From a virus, in IMG/VR virus record IMGVR_UViG_3300042898_004604, positions 1 through 30,163 of that record: DNA of 30,163 bases, one strand, 5' to 3'. Of this stretch, positions 24,236-30,163 are shown piece after piece. The notes beneath the pieces were generated by a model. It was not told where the DNA came from and searched no databases. It was given only the letters and a program-made list of their open reading frames with translations. Position 1 is the stretch's first letter; each line of letters opens with the position of its first letter. The position numbers and the translations under genes are program-made.

Positions 24236-24739
24236 ATGAAAATAATAAGAGCAAGATTAAAATCAATGTTTGGATCGAAAGTTTCGGAATTCATTACTGT
24301 TAAAGGTCGTATAAAATCTTTAATTATAGAAAATACAGAGGATAACTTTGATTTTGTAATTGATGAGTCTGGTAGGAAGTCTGTAAAGTCTTTTGGTCCG
24401 GATTTCATCGATGCAAACCTGGTTGGTACTCAAATACCAATAGTTGATAATTCATATTTTGCAAAATTTAATGAAGACGGTACAATTGAAGTTGTTACTT
24501 CAGAGAATGAAGGAGCCCTACCAAGAGAATCAACAGTTAAACAATTAGAGAAGATCAGAAAAGCGACCAAGTCAGTAACGATTGATGATAGAGTTCCAAA
24601 ACTTAAAGGAGCTAATTTAGGATATGAGAGAAACTATGTAGACTCAGGAATTGAATCACATGAAGATTTTGAAAAGAAAAACAAATCTTTTATACCTGGT
24701 TGGAATCTTAAACATTTAAATAGTCCTTTTAAGAAATAA
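24236..24739 (+). CDS. hypothetical protein, 167 aa
   Basis: Unrecognised. Basic N-terminus (MKIIRARLKSMFGSKV), a beta-like middle part (SEFITVKGRIKSLIIE, FDFVIDESGRKSV), and a lysine-rich C-terminal third ending GWNLKHLNSPFKK, perhaps extended. It has its own TATATTTG element and a terminator inside the opposing gene downstream. Although it begins MKII, it lacks the F-x-x-F-(I/L)-x-E tag. Confidence 0.75.
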   Translation: MKIIRARLKSMFGSKVSEFITVKGRIKSLIIENTEDNFDFVIDESGRKSVKSFGPDFIDANLVGTQIPIVDNSYFAKFNEDGTIEVVTSENEGALPRESTVKQLEKIRKATKSVTIDDRVPKLKGANLGYERNYVDSGIESHEDFEKKNKSFIPGWNLKHLNSPFKK

Positions 24740-24740
24740 T

Positions 24741-25085
24741 TTATTTCCAAAAAGCTTGTATAACAAGAATAACAAAACACAATCCCAAACAGATTGTGTT
24801 TTTTGTGTTTATACCCTCGCCTAAAAGATAGTAGTTAAACAATGTGAATATAAGAATACCCATAACAAATTGTAGAATTCTTAAAGACCAAGAATTTCCG
24901 AATCCTTCAACACCAAATTTTGTTGAATAATAATACATTAAAGTAATAGGGATGCCGGTCAAACAAACTAAAATAATATTGTTTTTAAAAAAATCCCACT
25001 TGAATTGACCAAACATTTGAAACCAAGTAACTATCTGGGCAAAAAATAATACAACAACACACAAAAATATTTTTGACCAATTCAC
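24741..25085 (-). CDS. integral membrane protein, four predicted helices, 114 aa
   Basis: Small membrane protein with hydrophobic stretches at about 5-22, 35-52, 68-88 and 95-112 and a short C-terminus ending in Phe-Trp-Lys; the pattern MNWSKIFLCVVVLFFAQ followed by WFQMFGQFKWDFFKNN resembles small DMT-like membrane proteins found in large phages. The start codon is GTG at 25085; no ATG is available nearby. It is convergent with the preceding gene (one-base gap) and divergent from the tagged phosphoesterase. Role unknown, possibly altering the host inner membrane. Confidence 0.75.
   Translation of the reverse strand: MNWSKIFLCVVVLFFAQIVTWFQMFGQFKWDFFKNNIILVCLTGIPITLMYYYSTKFGVEGFGNSWSLRILQFVMGILIFTLFNYYLLGEGINTKNTICLGLCFVILVIQAFWK
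24774..24804 (+). terminator. intrinsic terminator inside the opposing membrane-protein gene
   Basis: AAAACACAATC and GATTGTGTTTT form a perfect 11-bp stem with a 7-base loop and a short T-run on the plus strand, about 35 bases after the stop of the gene at 24236-24739. It lies within the 3' coding part of the minus-strand gene. Confidence 0.7.
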
Positions 25086-25117
25086 AATCTTTGTATCTAA
25101 AATTTAATAAATAGTTT

Positions 25118-25654
25118 ATGATGAAAAAGTATTTAGAATTTATAAAAGAAGCAAAATCACGATATGAATACGGATGTGTTATGGTTGATTTCAGTTTTGC
25201 TAACTGGTCAGAATTATTAGAATCAATAGATTCTGATGATGTTTATAAAGTTGAGGGTAAAAATTATGGACTACAACCAAGACCACACCTAACATTATTA
25301 TATGGTATACATGATACTGTAAGTGATGAGGAAATATTAAATTGTTTTGATGGATTCACAGAAGATGATTTTAAAGTTCAATTAGATGGTGTCTCTATAT
25401 TTGAAAATCCAGAATTTGATGTTGTTAAACTTGGTGTTGTTTTAACTCCTAGAATTAAAGAAATAAATAAAAGACTATCTGATCTACCTAACTCAAATCA
25501 GTTTCCGGAATATAAGCCACATATCACTTTGGCATATGTTAAAAAAGGTCTAGGTAAAAAATATGTTAATCCTGATTATAAATATGAAATTAAAACCATA
25601 TCAAAAATTGTTTATACAAGACCAGATACTACCGAATTAAATATTCAACTATGA
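25118..25654 (+). CDS. tagged 2H phosphoesterase (2'-5' RNA ligase / cyclic phosphodiesterase superfamily)
   Basis: The 2H superfamily hydrolyses 2',3'-cyclic phosphates or cyclic oligonucleotides with two HxT motifs. Both are present: RPHLTLLYG with His57/Thr59 and KPHITLAYV with His135/Thr137, at typical spacing for a 178-residue protein. Counting from the second ATG (25121) the start is MKKYLEFIKEA, matching the T4 IPIII start MKTYQEFIAEA at eight of eleven positions, including the cleavage-site spacing. The mature domain would begin at Ala11. Possible roles are RNA end healing with the tagged RNA ligase, or degradation of host immune cyclic nucleotides as shown for T4 Acb1, itself a 2H enzyme. 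Which substrate is unknown. Overlaps the next gene by four bases. Confidence 0.88.
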   Translation: MMKKYLEFIKEAKSRYEYGCVMVDFSFANWSELLESIDSDDVYKVEGKNYGLQPRPHLTLLYGIHDTVSDEEILNCFDGFTEDDFKVQLDGVSIFENPEFDVVKLGVVLTPRIKEINKRLSDLPNSNQFPEYKPHITLAYVKKGLGKKYVNPDYKYEIKTISKIVYTRPDTTELNIQL

Positions 25655-26316
25655 AAATAAAAACATTCAAATTATTTGAATCAAGTTCGGAAGACTATTT
25701 TCCATCTTTAGAAGAGGTTAAAGACTATTTTTACGATTTTACTGATGAATTAGATATAAATATTAATTATTTTCAATCTGGATATAAATACTTTTTAAAA
25801 CCTTACAATGTTTATCAATCAGGTAATAACTTTGGTATTATTTTGAAAGATAAATCAAATTATATTGATATTATAAATACAGATTTATCAAACACAAGAT
25901 TACAATTATCCTCTGGATATGCTACGATAGACAGTTATAATAGAGGAAAAGAGGAATGGACAGATTCAACAATCTATGCTATAAAAAATGGAGCTAAAGT
26001 ATATAATCACATTATGTTTGAATTTAGTGATTATTCTTTTAGAGAAGAATACTTACCAAGATTAGTAGAGTGTTTAAAAAGATTTTATAATGAAACCAAT
26101 TTCAGACCTTACGGTGAGATTTGGACAGAAGAAAGGGCTGTGAGATACGGTGTTATAGACCAAGACTCAGGAATTGAAACTGGAGATGAAACCGTATTAC
26201 TTTATGGATTTTCTGGATTATTTGTGGATTGTTCGGACGAAGAGTACAGAAAACTATGTGAAATATATAGGGAAGACCGTGAAAATAATGATCTAATAAC
26301 TAAATATTTTATTTAA
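25651..26316 (+). CDS. tagged protein, module-B-like, 221 aa
   Basis: Starts MKIKTFKLFESS, with an LFE site before Ser11. The start of the body (VKDYFYDFTDELDININYF) and a later YLPRLVECLKRFYNET recall module B of the array at 19582-21015, so it may be a more distant relative. Remaining parts (YDGEIW-like region, GDETVLLYGFSGLFVDCSDEEY) are unassigned. It overlaps the 2H phosphoesterase gene by four bases, making the two a coupled pair of tagged genes. Confidence 0.75.
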   Translation: MKIKTFKLFESSSEDYFPSLEEVKDYFYDFTDELDININYFQSGYKYFLKPYNVYQSGNNFGIILKDKSNYIDIINTDLSNTRLQLSSGYATIDSYNRGKEEWTDSTIYAIKNGAKVYNHIMFEFSDYSFREEYLPRLVECLKRFYNETNFRPYGEIWTEERAVRYGVIDQDSGIETGDETVLLYGFSGLFVDCSDEEYRKLCEIYREDRENNDLITKYFI

Positions 26317-26326
26317 AACAGATAAA

Positions 26327-26370
26327 CTTTATTAAACAATAAAGATATAATATTTAATTGAGGTACTCAA
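26327..26370 (+). promoter_or_regulatory. structured leader of the gp32-like gene
   Basis: Two hairpins lie in the 90-base leader: CTTTATT/AATAAAG (26327-26344, loop AAAC) and TTGAG/CTCAA (26358-26370, loop GTA), followed by an A-rich unstructured stretch up to the ATG. T4 gene 32 has a structured leader through which gp32 represses its own translation; similar control is possible here. Confidence 0.35.
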
Positions 26371-26406
26371 AAGGTATTTCAATAATAAAAAAAATTAAAT
26401 GAAATT

Positions 26407-27369
26407 ATGGGCGAATTAAATGATGATTTATTTGGCAATTTGGATTCAAAAATGGATTTTTTGAACGAACAAACAAAAACCAATACAGATGGTATCTATC
26501 GTATTGATTTAACAAAAGTAAAAGATAAGAAAAAAGGCTACCGTTCAGTAGTTCGTTTTCTTCCTAACTTAACCAAAGATGGTAAAGTAGGTCAATCAGC
26601 AATTGAGAAAATAGCTCACTATGTTGATATCAAAAACCAAAAAGAACTTTCAGGATATTTTGATAGTCCTAAGAATTTTGGTGAAAAATGTGCATTGAGT
26701 GATTTGTATTATCAAATGACAAACTCTAAAAATGCAATTCTTCAAGAAAGAGCTAAGATGTTAAAGTATTCTAAGAAATACTACTCTTATGTATTGGTGT
26801 TAGAAGATGAACAACAACCAGAATTAGTGGGTAGAATCATGACCTTCCAATATGGTAAAACTATTAAGGATAAAATTTCAGCTGAAAAGAATGGTGAGAT
26901 TTCTGGTGTAGGATGTAATGTATTTGATCTATCAGCAGGTAAAGATTTCGTTCTTTTAGTGAAAGAAATTCAAACTGGTGATGAAACATATCCAGACTAC
27001 AAAATGTCAATGTTCAGACCAGAAACTACTTCACTTCCGATCTACTTCAAAGATAAAGGTGTTTTCAAAAATGCTCCTCTTGTAGATGGTAAGATTGATC
27101 CAAAAGCTCAAGTAACTGTTAAAGAATTCTTAATGGATCGTGAGCATAACTTAGAAGATTTTGGACCTAAGAAGTTAGATGATGTTCAACAAGGAAAAAT
27201 CAATGAAATTATCGGATTCATGAGTGGTAAAACATCACAGAGCTTTGTATCAGCAAAAGCTGAGGCAAAACCAACATCAGATGATTTTGACTTTGAAGAG
27301 TCTATGACTTCATCAAGTAGCAAACCATCAACTGATGGTGATGATGATGATTTCTTTGCAGATATGTAA
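26407..27369 (+). CDS. 32: single-stranded DNA-binding protein, gp32-like
   Basis: Cooperative ssDNA-binding protein of replication, recombination and repair. The 320-residue protein aligns with T4 gp32 in the core: YRSVVRFLPN (45-54), YSYVLVLEDEQQPELVGRI, FQYGKTIKDKI, a DFVLLVKEIQTG segment and an acidic C-terminal tail (DDDDFFADM) that in T4 recruits partner proteins. The short charged N-terminus would be the cooperativity region. Unlike T4 gp32, which binds zinc through one His and three Cys, only one Cys (95) lies in the corresponding area, so the zinc site seems absent. Base composition is less AT-rich than in neighbours, as for a highly expressed gene. A strong terminator follows. Confidence 0.9.
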   Translation: MGELNDDLFGNLDSKMDFLNEQTKTNTDGIYRIDLTKVKDKKKGYRSVVRFLPNLTKDGKVGQSAIEKIAHYVDIKNQKELSGYFDSPKNFGEKCALSDLYYQMTNSKNAILQERAKMLKYSKKYYSYVLVLEDEQQPELVGRIMTFQYGKTIKDKISAEKNGEISGVGCNVFDLSAGKDFVLLVKEIQTGDETYPDYKMSMFRPETTSLPIYFKDKGVFKNAPLVDGKIDPKAQVTVKEFLMDREHNLEDFGPKKLDDVQQGKINEIIGFMSGKTSQSFVSAKAEAKPTSDDFDFEESMTSSSSKPSTDGDDDDFFADM

Positions 27370-27384
27370 TTAAATAATTTTATA

Positions 27385-27419
27385 AAAAAGGCCACTCAAA
27401 TTGAGTGGCCTTTTTTTTT
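27385..27419 (+). terminator. intrinsic terminator after the gp32-like gene
   Basis: GGCCACTCAA and TTGAGTGGCC form a perfect stem, extended by flanking A and T runs, with T-run after it. The hairpin core (CACTCAAA...GAGTGG) resembles that of the dnaK terminator. Confidence 0.93.
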
Positions 27420-27492
27420 ATCATATTTTATAATAAACTTTTCATATGGTATAATCTATAAAATCATAGATAAAAATATATATATATTTAGG

Positions 27493-28575
27493 ATGGATTT
27501 TTTAAATAAAACCTATAAAAATAGAATAACAGGTGATACATTCACAATTATTGATGTATATCAGAATGTTGCTATAACATCAAATAAAGAAAAAATTAAC
27601 ACTGTATTGCTAAATAATGATAAATTATTTATTCCGGTTACTGGGTTTATTAATGAATCAATTAATAATAATCCCTTAAAGGAAGATGTAATTGAACCAT
27701 CTAAGTTTTTTGATAATCAAGGAACTTATAATGTCTTTGCTGAAAAGATAAAATCATTACCATTAGATAATATACCTTACGACCAAAGTATGAGTTCTAA
27801 AATTGAAAATAATAATAATAATTTTCCAAATAATAACGAAAGTGCAATTATAATGTCTGATCCAGAAGATGAGATTGCTGAATTAAAACGTAAATATGGA
27901 GCATCATCGGTTGGTGATAGTGTTAGAAGACAAAATGATGCATTTGATAGAATATTAAATCCTGAGAAAGAGAATACCGAGGAAGTAAATGTTGTACAAA
28001 ATATAGAAGTGAGTAGAGAAATGAGTAGCGAAGTTAAAAGAGAAGATGTTGAACCAATGGTTCAAAGAATTGAGGTACAAGATCCAATTATATCTATGTT
28101 TAAAAATGTTAAAAGAAATTTAGATTTTAAAATTAATCTAAAAATAGATGGTAAAATACCTCGTTTAGATTTTATTGAAATGATGGAAGATTCTTATGAT
28201 GTTTCAATGATAGAATATTTGGCGGAAGAATTTACAAATAATCTATTAATAGATCCATCTTTTATTAGAAATAAAATTATTGATGAGATAAAATCTATGA
28301 TTGATAATAAAAATGGTGTAACTAAAACGGAGATTAGAAAAATACCAGAGGTTGAAAAAGAGGAACGAGAAGTTTTAAATGAGGGATTACCAACTCCAGT
28401 AAAGAGTAGGAGAAAGTCAGTTGTTAAAAAACCAGAAGTTAAGGAAATAATAAAACCACTTCCACCACCAACACAAATTATACAAGAAGGTAAAGATCCA
28501 GAAGGTGAGAAAAAAAAAACAATAAAAAGTTCGACTAGAAGAGCTCAATATAAAAAAAATACTCAAGAATCATGA
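27493..28575 (+). CDS. hypothetical protein with disordered middle and basic tail, 360 aa
   Basis: Unknown function. Layout: a small N-terminal beta-like domain (1-55, TGDTFTIIDVYQNVAIT), a linker with an asparagine run (about 106-116), a short acidic segment (DPEDEIAELKRKYG, about 122-135), a conserved-looking helical core (about 205-275, with IISMFKNVKRNLDFKINLKI and IPRLDFIEMMEDSYD), then a Lys/Pro-rich basic tail. I remember similar core sequences in large Bacteroidota phages but no function. Overlaps the next gene by four bases; a transcript starting after the gp32 terminator would cover both. Confidence 0.8.
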   Translation: MDFLNKTYKNRITGDTFTIIDVYQNVAITSNKEKINTVLLNNDKLFIPVTGFINESINNNPLKEDVIEPSKFFDNQGTYNVFAEKIKSLPLDNIPYDQSMSSKIENNNNNFPNNNESAIIMSDPEDEIAELKRKYGASSVGDSVRRQNDAFDRILNPEKENTEEVNVVQNIEVSREMSSEVKREDVEPMVQRIEVQDPIISMFKNVKRNLDFKINLKIDGKIPRLDFIEMMEDSYDVSMIEYLAEEFTNNLLIDPSFIRNKIIDEIKSMIDNKNGVTKTEIRKIPEVEKEEREVLNEGLPTPVKSRRKSVVKKPEVKEIIKPLPPPTQIIQEGKDPEGEKKKTIKSSTRRAQYKKNTQES

Positions 28576-28970
28576 TTAGTGAGAAATTCTTAATAAAGGC
28601 TGCTAATATTCGCAGGGATTATTTACAATTAACAAATGATATAGACTCAGTGGAAAAAAAGGTTAAGTCAATAGTTAATTTTCTAGAGCATCAACAGGAA
28701 AAACTAGAAGAGATATCATCTAAAGTTGAAAAGGGTGAGATAAAGAGTAAAGAGTATGCTGCTGAAAAAGCATTAATGATTATCATGGATCTTGAAAAAG
28801 AAGCTGCTAGTTATGAAGTTGGTGTTGATGATGTTAATAAAAAAATAGAGAAGCTCAGAGAAGATGAAATTGCACTATTCAATGAGCTTAAAACTAAATA
28901 TTCAAATATACCAGATAAAGAGTTAAAAAGTATAATTAATGATTATCTTAAATCTCAAAACCTCCTCTAA
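28572..28970 (+). CDS. coiled-coil protein, 132 aa
   Basis: Function unknown. Almost entirely helical: heptad-like Leu/Ile spacing through about 10-65 and 70-110, highly charged, no cysteine. It starts within the preceding gene's end (ATGATTAGTG, four-base overlap), so the two proteins may be partners. Its stop codon lies inside the loop of the following terminator. Such small coiled coils can be assembly scaffolds or chaperones, but no specific assignment is possible. Confidence 0.8.
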   Translation: MISEKFLIKAANIRRDYLQLTNDIDSVEKKVKSIVNFLEHQQEKLEEISSKVEKGEIKSKEYAAEKALMIIMDLEKEAASYEVGVDDVNKKIEKLREDEIALFNELKTKYSNIPDKELKSIINDYLKSQNLL

Positions 28971-28985
28971 AAGGAGGTTTTTTTT
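28957..28985 (+). terminator. intrinsic terminator overlapping the coiled-coil gene's end
   Basis: AAAACCTCCT and AGGAGGTTTT form a 10-bp stem around a CTAAA loop that contains the stop codon, followed by a T-run. Confidence 0.88.
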
Positions 28986-28988
28986 ATA

Positions 28989-28996
28989 TATAAATC
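28989..28996 (+). promoter_or_regulatory. late-promoter-like TATAAATC
   Basis: One mismatch to TATAAATA, between a terminator and the ATG at 29015, 18 bases before it. The spacing equals that at 8386-8412, which supports use as a late promoter for a structural gene. Confidence 0.45.
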
Positions 28997-29014
28997 AAAT
29001 GTTAAAAATTTGAA

Positions 29015-30163
29015 ATGAGATATTCACGATATATTAATATCGATTCTAATACTTTACTCGAATATATATATGACGATTCTAATTTAATAGGAGAACCATA
29101 TAATATTCTATACAATGCACAAACGGGTTTCAAGTGTTTTGTATCTACTGATGAATTAGTTCCACCAATAAAAGGATATAAACAAACAAATAACGACGCA
29201 TATAATCAATTATATCCAATTGGTCAAAGTGTATATTCAAGACTACCAAGTATAGGATCTAATAAAATTAGTGGAGATTATCCATCTTTACAGTTAAAAA
29301 ATTTCGCAACATCAATTCCTATCCGATATGATAAGATAAGAATTCATATTCCTATTAATTATACATTTGGTGAAATGAAGGGATTCTATTTAAGAGTATA
29401 TGCATTTGATTTTAACAACGATAAAATAATAGAATTAACTAATTATCATTTTAATATAACAGACGTTGAGCAAAACTATAAATTAGAATATTCCTCACCA
29501 ATACTTTATGTTAATGAGAACCAATGGGGTAAATATTTAGAAGTTCAAATACCATCCGTTACAAAAGTCTCGGATCAAAGAATTAATGATGTTACCAGAA
29601 ATAATTCAATTAATTATAATTTAACAGATGGATTAGGATTATCTAAAACTTCGCCAATATTTATTGAATTTAGAAATATAGAATCTATAAATAAGGTAAA
29701 TAATACTAATTTCTACCAACTATCTGCACAGAAAACTGTTGTAGTTCCACAAACTCCAGAGTTTGAAAAACTTGGAATCAGAATAGAAGAATCCAAACAA
29801 GGCGACTTCTTTTTAATCTATGGAACTTATAACGGAAGCTTAGCAGAATTTCAAACATTTGTTAATGAATCCTTCTACCAAGGTCTCAGATATCGTGTTA
29901 GATATATTGTTGATATAATTGAAGAAACAATTAAAACAAAAACATATACGTTTTCAGTTACCGAAGATATCAATGAAGAAATTGAGTTTCGACCAATTCT
30001 TAAATATACAACTACAACTGCAATAATTGATGTTACACTAAGACTTATAAATATAATAGATGATACCTTTATTGAGAGAAAAGCATCATTCGGATTACTA
30101 CAGGGTGGTGGTCAAAGAATGGGGGCTCAACCAAATGGAAAACTTACAACAGGTAATAATAGT
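29015..30163 (+). CDS. large probable virion structural protein (partial, runs off the right edge)
   Basis: The frame is open from the ATG at 29015 to the last base, 383 residues so far, without a stop. It begins MRYSRYINIDSNTLLEYIYD and continues with beta-rich, Asn/Thr/Tyr-rich sequence, for example FATSIPIRYDKIRIHIPINY and LGIRIEESKQGDFFLIYGTY, ending in a Gly-rich LLQGGGQRMGAQPNGK. No signal peptide. Composition and the late-like promoter fit a phage baseplate, tail or fibre-type protein, but I cannot name a family. The missing C-terminus may hold the decisive part. Confidence 0.75.
   Translation, partial: MRYSRYINIDSNTLLEYIYDDSNLIGEPYNILYNAQTGFKCFVSTDELVPPIKGYKQTNNDAYNQLYPIGQSVYSRLPSIGSNKISGDYPSLQLKNFATSIPIRYDKIRIHIPINYTFGEMKGFYLRVYAFDFNNDKIIELTNYHFNITDVEQNYKLEYSSPILYVNENQWGKYLEVQIPSVTKVSDQRINDVTRNNSINYNLTDGLGLSKTSPIFIEFRNIESINKVNNTNFYQLSAQKTVVVPQTPEFEKLGIRIEESKQGDFFLIYGTYNGSLAEFQTFVNESFYQGLRYRVRYIVDIIEETIKTKTYTFSVTEDINEEIEFRPILKYTTTTAIIDVTLRLINIIDDTFIERKASFGLLQGGGQRMGAQPNGKLTTGNNS

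Noticed and set aside
1-30163. tRNA genes, CRISPR arrays, insertion sequences, integrase or attachment sites
   Set aside because: I looked for cloverleaf-like GTTCRA arms, regularly spaced repeats, transposase motifs and recombinase motifs and saw none that I could support.

Overview
This window looks like part of the genome of a large, T4-related contractile-tailed phage (or its metagenomic assembly) that infects a Bacteroidota host. The phage side is shown by T4-type genes: both topoisomerase II subunits (gp52-like and a fused gp39/60-like), a FEN-family RNase H, a probable gp62-like clamp-loader subunit, T4-Rnl1-type RNA ligase, gp32-type single-strand DNA-binding protein, virion-type proteins, and exact copies of the T4 late promoter TATAAATA upstream of genes. 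The host side is shown by a DnaK ending in the Bacteroidota-type tail, a Bacteroidota-like NusG, a secreted protein with Bacteroidota surface-protein motifs, TATATTTG promoter elements matching the Bacteroidota TAnnTTTG consensus, and gene starts that mostly lack a Shine-Dalgarno sequence. The DNA is strongly AT-rich and genes are tightly packed, often overlapping by 1-30 bases. No stretch without a gene exceeds 300 bases (the longest is about 180, upstream of dnaK).

Layout. 1-3227: divergent topoisomerase subunits (gp52-like on minus, running off the left edge). 3227-4808: four small unknown genes. 4860-6764: RNase H, gp62-like protein and NusG in one tight run. 6765-7795: small unknown and membrane proteins. 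7824-8909: a tagged protein and a late gene. 9264-12665: RNA ligase and DnaK, each followed by a terminator. 12730-14454: a small SH3-like protein and two minus-strand genes. 14556-17166: an unknown, GrpE, an unknown, and DnaJ. 17163-18272 minus: glycosyltransferase. 18354-19133: probable virion neck protein. 19147-21498: four consecutive tagged proteins. 21495-23147 minus: GMP reductase and two unknowns. 23284-24207: secreted protein. 24236-25085: an unknown and a convergent membrane protein. 25118-26316: two tagged proteins, the first a 2H phosphoesterase. 26407-27369: gp32-like SSB. 27493-28970: unknown plus coiled-coil protein. 29015-end: a large partial protein, probably structural.

Main observation. 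Nine proteins in the window start with variants of one short N-terminal sequence, roughly M-K-x-(I/L/Y)-x-x-(F/Y)-x-x-F-(I/L)-x-E. It closely resembles the capsid-targeting propeptide of T4 internal proteins (MKTYQEFIAE in IPIII), which the prohead protease gp21 removes after (L/I)xE. The tagged set includes an Rnl1-type RNA ligase, where the tag sits on an N-terminal extension that T4 Rnl1 lacks, a 2H phosphoesterase, a 414-residue protein of an unnamed family, and a set of paralogues made from two shuffled modules. My inference is that this phage packages a set of enzymes and effectors into its head and injects them with its DNA, possibly including RNA-repair and anti-signalling functions. 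The tag is directly visible; packaging and cleavage are not proven.

Other notable points: a complete phage-borne DnaK/GrpE/DnaJ set, with dnaK behind a palindrome and a sigma-54-like element; a full-length NusG; a GMP reductase; a secreted host-type protein with a shortened C-terminal sorting-like domain; a gp32 without the T4 zinc-binding cysteines; and intrinsic terminators lying inside the 3' ends of opposing genes.
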